From: Cladocopium goreaui
Lineage: Eukaryota > Sar > Dinophyceae > Suessiales > Symbiodiniaceae
Direction: 5' to 3'
NCBI GenBank assembly: GCA_947184155.2
Contig: CAMXCT020004090.1
Location: 336,001-400,000 of the forward strand
Length of the DNA: 64,000 nucleotides
How positions within the stretch are numbered: the stretch's first letter is position 1; each line of letters opens with the position of its first letter. Both the position numbers and the translations under genes were made by a program. Shown here piece by piece: positions 45,915 through 57,113 of the stretch. The notes beneath the pieces are model-generated. The model worked only from the letters and a program-made list of their open reading frames with translations. It had not been told where the DNA came from and made no database searches.

Positions 45915-47500
45915 GCAGTCGAACGGATCTCCAAAAAGTGCGGATTTGTTTTTGATCACATTGTATCTAGTTTCAAGAACCCCGACGTAGTGAAATGCTG
46001 GCCCAGGTTCATGCAAGTTTTCATGCTTTTTGGGTTCTTGCTGTCTCACTAAGAAAACTGCAGAATTTGAGCCGATGTGAGTGAGAGATGCCGATATTAG
46101 TTGCCTTGAGGCTGGCGTGCGTGATGGTTGGGGTATGCTGAACCAGAAAGATGGCACCACCTATGCTGGTCAATGGGTCTCAGGCATCAACTGAATCAAC
46201 TGCAACGGAAGGGATGTCCAGTCCAGGACTTTGGGGTATCTTGGGGTATTCCTTTCCCTGGGGTGATGATACCAACTGGATCATACTCTTCAGGAGGGTG
46301 CCTTAAGTACCCGGAATCCTATACATCCTATGCTTTTTACTCGCCAGGGAAACGCCATGGAGCTGGAACTCTGATGTTCGATGGTGGCATTTTCGAGGGT
46401 CAATGGGCACGAGGAGAAGCAAGTGGAAGTGGCATTGCCACTCAGCTGGCATCAGATTAGGCCCAGCATGCCCAGCTAAAGTTGCTCAAGGGATATCCGT
46501 GCCCAAAGCTAGGTATACAGGTATACCCGTTATACCCACTGACATTCTATGGCATCCCGGAACATCCCCATGAAACCGAGTCACGTCATGGTCGTTCATC
46601 GATTTTTCTCTCTGTTTTTTGGGTTGACATTTGTAGGGGTAGACCACACGCTTCAGATTGAGGGTGCCAGAGTGTTGCGATAATGTATGGGCACTGTATG
46701 GGCTTTCTGGATAGGGTAGCTATGGTGAAGTCCAAGCCTGCGGCTTTGCAGAAAGGGGACAGCATAATCTCGATCACGGGATGACCTCAGGAAACGATCT
46801 GAACCTTGCGATGGGACACAACACAACTTTCAATTCTTGATAAAGGATATTAGATGATTAATTTTTAAGGATTAGAAAGAAAGGACCTCCTACACTCTGG
46901 TTCTGCTGCTTTCTGAAGGTCCGTTTCCACAACGGCGACACGTTCGAAGGCAAGGGAGTAATTTTGCATCTCCGTCATGATATGGCAGCACAGTCTACAT
47001 GGTCTGGAAACTCGAGATTCTTCGCATTTCATGGAAAGCTGCGGCATGCGGCTGGTGTTGCAGGCCAGTATATCAGCAATCGGAAGCATGGTTTTGGCGT
47101 GTATTCCTGGGCGGATGGAGCTACAGAAGAGGGACAGCATCCTCGCTGCACACCTTCGTCAATGACATTTTTTGCAAAATTCCGTTGAGGCAAACTCAAC
47201 AACAAACCCTTCCCACTTGGGGTTAACTATTGGGTATACCTATATAAATGACCCCAAAATGGTTGGTTACTGGGATCTTTTATGGTTAACCACATTATAG
47301 GAAGTGGCACTTTGATGAATTTTGACGTATCTTCGAGTCTCCGGTCCAGGTATTTCAATGGCCAAAAGAATGACTGGCACGTGTGGGCGAAGGGCGCTTC
47401 TATGTGGAATTTGCGTCGCCTAGCTGCAACGTCCCCATACTTCCACCTCCACCTTTGTCAGTTCTGGCTTTGCAGCTGGCAGTGACATGTAATGGCCATC
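45915..47500 (+). CDS. MORN-repeat protein exons, downstream part of the gene cut by element 3
   Basis: Right after the element a frame reads AVERISKKCGFVFDHIVSSF to about 46020. Exon 46111-46183 (AG|GCT to TCAG|GC, phase 1) encodes GWGMLNQKDGTTYAGQW. It joins in phase to 46348-46454 (GKRHGAGTLMFDGGIFEGQW). Together they give two adjoining MORN repeats (YxGxW..G...G.G). The exon starting at 46919 adds VRFHNGDTFEGKG and, in the same open frame, QYISNRKHGFGVYSWADG to about 47133. A possible last exon lies at about 47340-47500. MORN repeats bind lipids or proteins at membranes and the cytoskeleton. The intron after 46183 begins GC, the next GA. Function beyond the repeat is unknown. Confidence 0.65.
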
Positions 47501-47675
47501 TCAGGCTATGAAAGCGGTGCCCTGGTGGAGGCTCTACAGGCGACTTATCGCAACACTGGGAGGGCTCCATAGTTTGCTCTGGACTCTTTGGCTTTTGCTT
47601 GAACCAAGGTGAAAGGCAAGAAAAAGGAGAAGCCCAGAAGTCTTCCCTACCCCAGAGCAAAAGAGTCAAAGGAGC

Positions 47676-48130
47676 CTAGCCGGCAATCCTCGCAGGGAGC
47701 TTAAACCTTGCGAGCGTGATGAATTGGAACTGGTACCCTGGACCCTGGTTCTTCATCACAGCGATGAAGCCTGCCCCGGCAGCCTTACCCATCTCGTCAA
47801 ACGCTGCGAGGCCAAGATCGCTGAAGACTTCAGCCAAAATGGCAGCAAGGCACAAGGGAACCATAGGGATCCATAGGGAACTGAGGTGCCCGATCCACCC
47901 CTACTTTCAACCCATAGGACACTATAGTCACTATATGGGCACCCATATTGTGGGACACTTGGACTTGCTCTTCCACATGCCGCAGGCCTAAAGCAAAGGT
48001 CACGCCAGCCAAGGCAAAAGTTCCAGTCAACGAGGATTCAGCTCTGATGGTAGCGGGAGAGGGGTTAGCACTTGAGATTCGCGCCCCACTGGTTTTGATG
48101 TGAATGACATACAGTAGGTGTTTCGGAACC
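47676..48130 (-). CDS. Two terminal exons of a - strand gene, unknown family
   Basis: Reading leftward, the first exon (about 48100-47960) encodes NPSPATIRAESSLTGTFALA and GVTFALGLRHVEEQVQV. The second (about 47865-47676) encodes LAAILAEVFSDLGLAAFDEM, then GKAAGAGFIAVMKNQGPGYQ, ending KLPARIAG and TAG. Both are well mixed and helical and read better than any + frame. The junction is not certain: a CTCAG acceptor lies near 47880. I do not recognise the protein. It would be convergent with the MORN gene. Confidence 0.45.
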
Positions 48131-49265
48131 AAGGCAAGGTTCAGCCATATTTCATGAATAATTCATGGTAGACATCAGCCATCATCAGCCTGAGATATCC
48201 GAGTTTTTCTACCCTGGCGATGGCGTGTGAGTCTGATCATAGGACCAGGATCCCACTTTCACCTCAGACCTGATGAACCAACTGCAACCGCAGCACCTGG
48301 AGCCACCAGCCGCCTGGAACAATGGGGATGTTGGAGTTTCTGACGGCTGAGCCCATGGCATGGACTGCCAATGTTGGCCAAATGGGAAAGATCAACTATG
48401 ATCAACTTGTTCCAAAAACCACAACTGATTGCAGTCTGATCATTCTGGGACTAGAAGCATCCTGAAGCACTCTGCCACTTGGAACATGCAATGCCTCGAT
48501 TCTTGGAGCATTACAATGCCAAGGCTGGGGCTGACCTCGATCACCTGGAAGTGGCTCTTCCCAGCGATACTGGGCAGCACAGCAAAAAAGGCGCTCGCTT
48601 CGGAACGGCGTCCCAGGGCCCTCCCTGTCACCAAGGAAGCGCACCAGATGTTCTGAGGATTTCTGAGGATTTCTGAGGATTTCTGGATGTGATCCGATGC
48701 GCCAATACCCAAAGATATCCACATCTGGTCATAGTGGTCTCAGTGGCCACGGCCAGGCAGCTAATGAAGTTGCTGGGGGAGTGTCCTGCTGAAGGCAGGA
48801 TGCTCCTTACATCAGCTTGCACCATGTAGATGTTGACCTGGTGTGCAGGAGAAATGCCGGGAAAATACTGGCAAGAATACTGTAGGACTGTAGGATGTTG
48901 GGGAAGCTTCTATTCTTGGATGAGGTATACCAACAAGCATCGGCATCCCTCCTGCTAGCCACTTCTGTAGGAGCATGGCAACCAAGCCTTTCGGTGCTTA
49001 AGCCAAAAATATGGGCTGGGAATGGTTGGTAGATACTTGTAGCTCCATCTTGAGTGAACCATGGCGATCCTTTGAATCAGATCTGTTTTTCTGCCAACAT
49101 CCGTCCATTCGCGGTGTGGCCACAGCTGGTGGCCTTGCTGGTGCCTTTCCGCAGCTTCTCAAAACTTGTTTTTGTGCAGCGCTGGTAACTCTACAATCAC
49201 CTCGCCCAACTCACAAGGACCTCATCATTCACCCATGGATCACCTCTGGGCACCCGTGCGTAGTG
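48131..49265. other. Mixed region with weak exon candidates
   Basis: Possible + strand exons are about 48560-48655 (KALASERRPRALPVTKEAHQ) and 48732-48825 (SVATARQLMKLLGECPAEG). A GGATTTCTGA 11-bp tandem repeat sits at about 48652-48686. Nothing here can be joined with confidence. Confidence 0.3.
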
Positions 49266-49412
49266 CTATGGCAGCCATGGTTTAGCAGGGTGCTTCATGG
49301 GAAAGTTGGCCAGCAGCTTGGCGATAGTTACATAGTCTTTGCATTTTTCCGCGGCTTTTTCCTCCATGATTCTGGTCGGACCGGCACCTGCAGTTGGTTG
49401 GGAAACCATCTT
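49266..49412 (-). CDS. Possible terminal exon of a - strand gene
   Basis: Leftward after a CTAAAG acceptor at about 49412 the frame reads MVSQPTAGAGPTRIMEEKAA, then EKCKDYVTIAKLLANF, ending in TAG at 49266-49268. It may belong with the - strand exons at 47.7-48.1 kb if the stop is intronic. Family unknown. Confidence 0.35.
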   Translation of the reverse strand, partial: KMVSQPTAGAGPTRIMEEKAAEKCKDYVTIAKLLANFPMKHPAKPWLP

Positions 49413-49956
49413 TAGCTGAGGAAGGAGACCAGGCTCGGTGAGTGTCAAGGAACTGGTAGAGCCTTGGCAAATGATGGGAAAAGATGAAGAATGATAAAGA
49501 TGGTAAATGCTGCAGACCCAGCGAAGCTCAGCTACAGAGCACTGAGGAGCAAGCAAAGTCTGCCAAGGATGCAGGTGCGGAGGGCCACCATTCCATGCCA
49601 CAACCAGTTGGAGTTTAGACAAGCAGGTTCCGACTGAGACTTTGCCTTTGCATTTGCTACCTGTGTATCCCTGAGACACAGAAATGGTCACGCAGAACAC
49701 ACCGATTCTCACAAATGGCCAGGGATAGCCAATGATTTTAGATGCCTGAATGAAGTCTATAGATGTTTATAGGCTGAAGCTGAAGGTTGCCAGGGCCAGG
49801 TGAGGAAGCCATGAACTTGCATGATTGCATTCGGTGTTTTGGTGTTCTCCTCGAAAGATCGATTTTTTGAGTTTCCCAATCATATTGTCAGCGAGCATAT
49901 GTTGTGCATATTTGTCCAACTTCGCGCATAGTGCATCCCTTTTCTGTTCTTTTAAG

Positions 49957-51020
49957 GGGCCTTCCCTCAGGCAACAATGAGAGTGCTCTAGAGAAACTTC
50001 TGCAAGCTGCTAAGCGAAAGGTTGCATCGCCGCAAGTGCAGGCAGGTTGGGGCCTCCTGGACTGGTGCAGCCTTCAAACTAGTTCACAGCCAGTAAGCAG
50101 ATGTCAAGAGTCTGTGGTCCTCACAGTGAAGCAGCAGTAACCCCAAGGCAACCAGAAGATGTTGGGGTTACTCAACATTTTGGCCAGATCGCCATCTACG
50201 AGTTGGCCCTTCTGTATGCCCAACTGGGAAGGCATGAGGCAAGGCGTAGCGCATAGCGGCGTAGTGGCGGAGCTGCCTTTCGCTATTCCTTGTGATCAAA
50301 CACAGTTTCAATATGTTTCAACAGGTTTCAATCAGTTTCAACAAGTGTTGAGATGTTGAGGAGATGACTGAGCCCACCAGAAAGGGTACGTTCCACACAG
50401 AGGGACTGGTATGATCTTGTAAATCTGGTATGATCATGCGGAAAATACAGCCACAATCGATTCTGCAGGATTCAGACCAGTGGCTTCAGCAGCTGGGCTT
50501 TGCTTGGAAGCTGAATCCAGTTGTGCTGGATAGCAGCTGCCTGCTTGGAAACCGCAGCCAAGGCAATGTGTAGCACCGTCCAGGGATGTCTGGGAAGTTG
50601 GAGGTAGAAGAATTTGTGGGATGATGTGCGTGCCTGATGTGGTTTGGTGGCTTACAGTTTTGATAGCGCTGAAGATTCTGAATGGACTTTATTCTGGGTG
50701 CCAGAATGAGGAGCCCGGGTTCAATATACTTGCAATAGATTCACTGTATTAGGCGCGAGTTTCTTATACGGTTGTGCCAGCAGGTGAGAGCAATCTGGTA
50801 GTTGCCTTTGACAACGCATTGCCTCTGCAGCTTCTTGCAGCGCTCCAGGCACATGGTGAATGTGCCGAATTTTGCACCAAAAAGATGTGTTCGCTGCTTG
50901 ATTGTAATTGATTGATATTGTATGTTTCCAGTACTGAAACCTCAACAAGCTAGGAAGCCTTCAAGCCTGATGCTGCATTTTGGACAGAGCAACTTGGCTG
51001 CAACACCGGAAGGAAACTTC
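49957..51020 (+). CDS. Multi-exon host gene of helical repeats, unknown family (partial model)
   Basis: Candidate exons are 49957-about 50090 (NNESALEKLLQAAKRKVASP), 50159-50231 (HFGQIAIYELALLYAQLG, donor AAG|GC), 50469-about 50547 (DSDQWLQQLGFAWKLNP), 50784-50855 (SNLVVAFDNALPLQLLAALQ, donor ATG|GT) and about 50970-51015. All but 50159 (AG|A) follow AG|G, and all have well-mixed, helix-forming composition, with repeated 'WLQQL...', 'LLAAL' patterns as in PPR or TPR-type superhelices. No motif is strong enough to name the family. Expected from the strand and spacing to be one gene. Confidence 0.42.
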
Positions 51021-51139
51021 ATGTGACCTTAAGATGGGTTCCAACATGTTAACTATACTGCTACAAAGTACGGTAGTAACCCCGGATCAGAAGTCAGTTA
51101 CTCCGAAAAGGATGTCAGTAAACCAGTAACTACGAAAAA

Positions 51140-51632
51140 ATGATTGCATTTGAAATATCACTCCTTTCTATCTCAAAATACATTCCTTTGGAGCTCTCCA
51201 TTCCATTCTATTCCGAGATACAATTCCGCCTTCAAACCATTCCTCGGACAGCCAAAATCTGTATTGGAAGCCTTCAAACCATTCCGCGGACAGCCAAAAT
51301 CTGTACGCAGCCTTCGGGTGCCGCGGAATGGTTTGAACGCTTCCAGTACAGCCTTGGTTTGAACGCTTCCAATGCGGATTTTGGCGGTCCGAGGAATGGT
51401 TTGAAGGCTTCCAATGCTTCCAATATAGCTTTCGGGTGTCCGCGGAATGGTTTGAACGCTTCCAATACAGGTTTCGGCTGTCTGCGGAATGGTTTGAACG
51501 CTTCCAGTACTGATTTTGGCTGTCCGAGAAATGGTTTGAAGGCGGAATTGTATTTCGGAATAGACCGGAATGGAGAGCTCCAAAGGAATATGTTCTGAGA
51601 TAGAAAGGACTTGTTTTTGGAATGCAATAAAT
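51140..51632. mobile_element. Foldback element with about 105-125-bp terminal inverted repeats
   Basis: The left arm (from CCTTTCTATCTCA at 51163 to about 51270) is the reverse complement of the right arm (about 51500 to 51611) at roughly 90 per cent identity by eye; both contain TTCCTTTGGAGCTCTCC and ACAATTCCGCCTTCAAACC. ATTGCATT/AATGCAAT just outside extends the arms. The centre is filled with repeats of GGAATGGTTTGAACGCTTCCA (about 54 bp apart). No transposase is encoded, so it is non-autonomous. The many ORFs on both strands (repeats of FGCPRNGLNAS type) are consequences of the repeat. Confidence 0.75.
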
Positions 51633-51735
51633 TGCAAGGCGAGTACAACAAATTGTACTTCGAATACAATAAATTCTGGTTCGAATACAACAAATTATAA
51701 TGATTACAATGCGAATATAATAACCCTGCTTTTCC
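51622..51735. repeat. Short A+T-rich tandem repeat, about 22-bp unit
   Basis: Four or five variants of TTCGAATACAACAAATT directly follow the foldback element. Confidence 0.7.
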
Positions 51736-54080
51736 AAAACCGAAAAATTGCCAGGCGTGAGGGGTAAACACGGGTTTTACCGGGTAAAACCGGGTTTTGC
51801 CCTTTTAACTGCAGATTGTAGCTGGCTGTTGTTCTAGAAGATCCACGAGGTATGTTGAAGTAGTGGGCCGATATGTTCGGCTCTTTCGACGGGACTGCCC
51901 GATCTTAAGGGTTCGACTCGCGCATCCATGCCTTTTTTAAAATTAAAATGTCATAAAGAAGATTAAACACAAGTGAAAAAGTATCAACACAGTTAGGTGG
52001 CCCGAACCCGTGTTTCAAAACATGGGTTATCACGGGTAAATCATGGTTATATCACGAAAAAATACGGGTTGTGGACAATCCCGTTTTGTACAGAAACTGC
52101 CCCAAACCAGCGTTTTGGGTGCAAATCACGGTTATATCACGGGTAAACCACGGTTATAACACGGGTAAATCATGGGTTTGAGGTTGGAAGCAATCCCCAC
52201 CCGAGGTTTACCTGCAAAAAAATTGAAGAAAATATGCCGTCTGTCGATTATCATTTCTGGTGGAGTCTACCAAAAAAACACAAAAAGAGATGGCTTCAAA
52301 CAGCACCCATGCTTGTCAAATCAAATGAACAGAAGCTTAATGTCAAATTCATTTGGATCTGTTCGCATCCGCAAAAAATTGGGTAAATCCAGGGTTTTGG
52401 CCAAAAACCAGGTTTTCCGGGGTAAAACCGGGTTTTACCTTCCATTGCCCGTCAAAACTGAGGTTTACTCACAAACCAGGGAAATTTCCAGGGTTTGGAG
52501 GTATATTGAAATTTTATTTCTAATACCTAGCGCATGAAGAACCCACAAATTTGTAGGTCTTTTTCCAAAAACCTGGCTTTTTCTTCAGTTATGAAAAAAA
52601 CTCGGTTTTTCTCAATTAATATGTGTTTTTTTCTTTACTAGGGAAAAAACCTACTTTTTCTCACACTTGGTGTCATGACATCTCATGATTCGTTCCCTTA
52701 GACGATTCAGACCCCTTTATTGATACCAGCCTTGGATCTATCCCTCTCAGTACCCTTCATGTTGATTATACTTCCACCCTGCTGGCTTTGGCTGGCAGTT
52801 CTCACAAGAAAGGGACCAATGCTCTTGGAACATGTCGGACAACATTAAGTGTGATCACAGTCAATCTGAAGTCGTTGGATGATTTTTTCCCAAGAACCAC
52901 CCCTAGAATCCTAGAAGCATAAATTGAAACATGGCATAACATGGCTGTATTTTTTATCACTGGGAAAAAATGATTTTGGATTGCATAAGTCCAACAAACA
53001 GTCGAACAAAAGTATCGAAAAAAAACAAAATCATGAAACATCAATCGAAATTTTCGGTTTTTAATCATTTCGGATGACAATTTTAGGGTCTGTACCCAAA
53101 AAATGCCAAAAACCATATTTAAGCCGTACTAAGCCGTACTAAACCCATATTTAACCCGTACTAAACCCATATTCTGATATTGTAAAAAAAAGATCCGTTT
53201 TTTTGGAACCCATATTTAAACCATATTTAAACCATATTTAACCCATACTAACCCGTACTCAAAATATGTTTTTTTTGCCTCTGCGAATTGACGGCGCGAC
53301 GTCGAGTTTTAAGGCTCCGCTTGTGGTTTTGCAAGATCGAACCGGTAATTGCCCGATCCAGACAAAAAGAAAACAATGCAGATTACGGAGCTATTGTCAA
53401 TTTACTGGGTTCATATCTGAAAAGCTGACTTTTGAAATGCCATGCATATCCATTGCGACTTTTTGACTGCCTCCAGTCCCGCTGAAGGGAAAATTCGCAG
53501 CATAGGAGGCAACTGCAGCTGGTGGAGAACGCGCGCATCGTGTCTGATAACGCTTTCTTCGGTTTCGATCGCGCGTTCTGTCTGACAGATTTCACAAGCT
53601 GTCAGACATGTAATGAGGAGAAATTTGATACGGGTCCACCCGATTTGGACAAATTTGCGCAAATCCAACAAAAACCAAAATATTGGTTCTTTACAAAAAC
53701 CCGGCTTTTCTCGAAAACACTATATAGGTTTTTTTTTTCTCCTCCTCACTGGACCTACAATTTTTTGGGTCTTTGAAGCTCCTGGTACGATAAAGTCAAT
53801 TTTTTCGTAGTTACTGGTTTACCTTTTTCCGGGGTTGCTGGCTCAACATGTTTCGGGGTTACCAGTCTTCGATTTTTTAGCGGCTACCGGGGGTCCTCAT
53901 ACTGCTATTGTAACTATACTAAGGCACGGCTACCCAACACCAAGTTTCTTTTCTTACAACCAGCCCATTGAGCAGGACCTGTTGACATTTTTTTTTGCTT
54001 CTGGGAAGCGCTGCAGTGGCATAGAGTCACCTTAGAGAAACTCAATTCCTCAAATTTTCCGCAACTTACCTGCCCGAGAA
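51736..54080. other. A+T-rich repeat region with GGGTTTTACC palindromes
   Basis: At 51765-51800 and again near 52410-52440 GGTTTTACC and GGTAAAACC alternate, giving hairpins. Between them (52010-52180) CACGGGTAAATCATGGTTATAT-type units recur. At 53120-53260 there are many copies of ACCCATATTTAA and AACCCGTACT. I see no reliable exon in this stretch. Confidence 0.65.
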
Positions 54081-54082
54081 AA

Positions 54083-56648
54083 TAGCATCAAAATTGAACC
54101 TGTGCTCAGACCTGAAGGACTCAAACTTGATCACATCAGCAGCCAGATGTTTGGAACGTTTTGCTGCTGAGAGCTTCGGAAAGATTCTTGCGAACGACCG
54201 CGTTGTATCAGTTGAAACTTGGTCAAGGTTTGGATGCTGTGTGTCGAAACTAATTTTGCTGCTGCATTTCGTGTTTAAATTTATGTTATTTCATTTTTGT
54301 ATTTTTGATCCGCATCAATTTGCATCGTCTATTCGATCTTCGATTATGTTCAATTAGAGTGCAGCCATTGCCATTTGCAAGGAATGGTGGGCGCACTCTC
54401 GGCCTTCCGGCAGTGGGAGCGGCCATCAGCTACATTTCGACCTGGATGAAGTGGACTTGAAGACCCTGGAGGCGTCAAGTTTTCAGCAGGCCCCTATGGG
54501 CGCTTCATGTTTTTGAAGAATGGGTCTCTACCGAGGAAACGGCTATACCAAAGCATCCCTTGGTTTCATGTGTGCTGTATCTCAGTTGATGCTTGGCTTG
54601 ACATGGAGATTGGACGCACTTGTTGGGGGCAACCATCTACCAGTTTCAGGAAGTCAATATTTTGCACAAGCAGGGTGAGCAACGATTCATTTTCAACTTC
54701 AGCATCAAGCCTTGCATCATGCCCTGTGAGCAGTCTGAGACAAGAAGCTCAGGTGAGCCACATTCTAAACCTCGCCTTCATGTTTAGGAAGGGGCCCCGT
54801 GTAAAGGTGTGGCGTAAGCAAAACTCTGGTGAGCGTAGGCCAGCGTAAACTCATGCGTACGACAAGATATACGCGTAAGCAAAACCTGTGCGCAACGGCG
54901 TAGGCATTTCCTTTTGTGGTGGATATAAGACATTTTTCATGGCTCAGGTGGGTCCTCCTGCTCCACAACCATGGTCAGACGCTCAAATCTGTGGGCAGCT
55001 ACCACAACTGATGGTCCAAGAGCCCGCTGAAAATACGCCGCGTGAGGTCACGGATCAGAACTTGGAGCCGCAAAGCCGGGCGAAACGAGCCTGGCTATGT
55101 GAACCCAAAGTGAATCGAGCGACTTGAACGTGACATTTTATCATGCTTATTTGATCTTATTTGTTCTTGCGGTGGGGTCAAGTTTATCAAAGAACGTTTG
55201 GCAGCATTTGGGAGATGGTGGATGAGACTCGAGGCGCTGCTGTTCAATGGCAGCTTGCTTCATGGTGTCATCCCCAACCTTGCTTCAGCAAGTGCACCCT
55301 GGCTGCAAGTGTCACGGGACTAGACCGGACTCATCGCATCCTACTATTAAGCACCCCCTATAAGTGTTCCCAAATAGGATAAATAATATAAATAGGTCTA
55401 AATCACCTACAAAACTAAACCATGGTTTATGGGGGATGTTTATGGATGTTTAATGTCAGGAGATGGGATCGCGTTGAGATATTTTTATCACAAGCCACGT
55501 GTTGACAAGCAAAGTTTTGCAGTCCAACCCTGCACAAGGAAAGTCAGGAGCCTCGGACCACCCTCATGCTGGGTCTGTGGGGGCGGCAGCCGTCCTGCGC
55601 CTGGGCTGCATTTTTCCTGTGGGGTTTTTGGACATGGTCAATCATCAGCACCTATAGCACAAGGTTCCCCACCGCCAGAAGCCCCTGGAGGAGGATTAGG
55701 ACCTGGCCAGGGATGCAAACTTGTTTGGTTCAGTACATCCAGTGATGCTGGCCTTTTGAGGTGGAAAGCTTTGTTTCTGAACCATGTCCTTTCACTTGTT
55801 GCTGCTTGAAGCGGATGGAGTGGACATATGTCTCATGCTCATACTTGGTAAGAATTAATTAGAAATGGCATCTAAGAATCCTGGCAACTGCAGGACCCAA
55901 CATGCACCTTGCCTGCAAACCTCTGGCCCAACGCAATGGTGGGATGGGATTCACCATGATTCGCATCTGATTCACCTCAGTGAGGCGCCTCCCAGAGAAG
56001 GGCTTTGATTGGCCATCCTCCCTGCAAGCAGCTGAGAGCCTGACAAAATGCCCCCGTTTGGAGGCGCGATCGCCGCGATCGTGGCCAGGTTACACTGATG
56101 TACAATTACAATGTGAGAATGGATCATGGAAACAGATGCAAACATCTTCAAGTTCAAGCATGCTGAGCACAGCTTCAGCAAAGGCGTGAAACATCTAGGA
56201 TCAGCCAATATTATATGATATTATATGATATTCATTGATCTTATATTTATCTGTCACTGCTGACCGAGCCCTGGAGAATGCCAGGTGTCTCCTGTCAACT
56301 TGGCTGGACCTGTGAGCCCCGTGTGGTGCTCAGTACCGCAGCCCAGCGAGCCAAGCAGCTGCAGCGTGGACTTCATCGGCAAGTGGTTCCTGCGGGAGGT
56401 GCGGCGCAGGATCTGGGGAATCAACATGAATCAACCATATTATATTTTTATTTATATCACATCAATGATATAATATATATATATATATATATCAATACAT
56501 CCTTTTTTGTTTTTGTTCTACGGCGCACACACACATATAATATATATATATTATATTATTTTATTATTTTTTATTTGATATTAGTGTTATATTATATTGT
56601 TATAGTTATGTTTTGTTATGTTATGTTACGTTTTTATCTTGCGCGCTG

Positions 56649-56691
<43 letters not shown>

Positions 56692-56830
56692 TTCTGCGTC
56701 TCTAGGATCTAGCTGGTCAGACACCCTGCCGCGAAGGCGCCCGAAGAGTTGCAACGGATGGCACCTACCCTGGAGGCCCTGGAGGTTGAGGCACTGCAGG
56801 GGGTGGGGCCCCATCGCCAGGTCATGACAA
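54083..56830 (+). CDS. 2-oxoglutarate/Fe(II)-dependent oxygenase-like gene in small exons (model)
   Basis: Exon candidates: about 54083-54235 (SAARCLERFAAESFGKILAN); 54371-about 54450, with HQLHFDLDEVDL, which supplies a possible metal-binding HxD; 54554-54585 (HPLVSCVLYLS); 55233-about 55310 with LLFNGSLLHGVIP, a possible distal iron-binding His; 55548-about 55600 (EPRTTLMLGLWGRQ); 56285-about 56423 (VDFIGKWFLREVRRRIWG); about 56705-56830 (APEELQRMAPTLEALEVEAL). The order HxD ... VLYL ... LLHG follows the double-stranded beta-helix of this superfamily. The assignment rests on these motifs and memory of similar dinoflagellate proteins. The substrate is unknown. Only some junctions were phase-checked, and exons may be missing around the 54.6-55.2 kb gap. 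Confidence 0.5.
56440..56700. repeat. Intron microsatellites: (AT)n, TTTTAT-rich and (TC)n
   Basis: ATATATAT runs near 56472 and 56538, TTATGTTATGTTACG near 56610-56630, and a (CT)n tract at about 56648-56695 interrupted by two TTT. They sit between two coding-like exons. Confidence 0.9.
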
Positions 56831-57113
56831 GTGTTCCAGCCTGTTGGCAGGGTCTGTTGGGTGATCAGCCTCAAACAAATGAGAGTACAAGAGGGCACCA
56901 TCAGATTCAGAGATATCCCTACTGCTTGATTTTGCCTCACACTTTCCTAGCATTCAACTTGCAAAGAGATCCTTGTCAAGTCTATCAATCACCCAGGGCT
57001 TTCAATTGAAATGCTTTCAATTGAAATCACATGCAGCCATTCGTTGGTGAACGAGGCATCCTTGCCCAAGGGGCACGCCACAGCCAGGGCCAGTTGTGGC
57101 TCAATGGCTCGCC

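Noticed and set aside
47826..47846. CCATTTTGGCTGAAG on the - strand, close to the dinoflagellate spliced leader
   Set aside because: It has mismatches and lies in the middle of a well-formed coding exon (LAAILAEVF), not at a 5' end. A chance match is more likely than a leader relic.
51168..51771. Several 150-190 codon ORFs on both strands
   Set aside because: All derive from the repeated unit of the foldback element.
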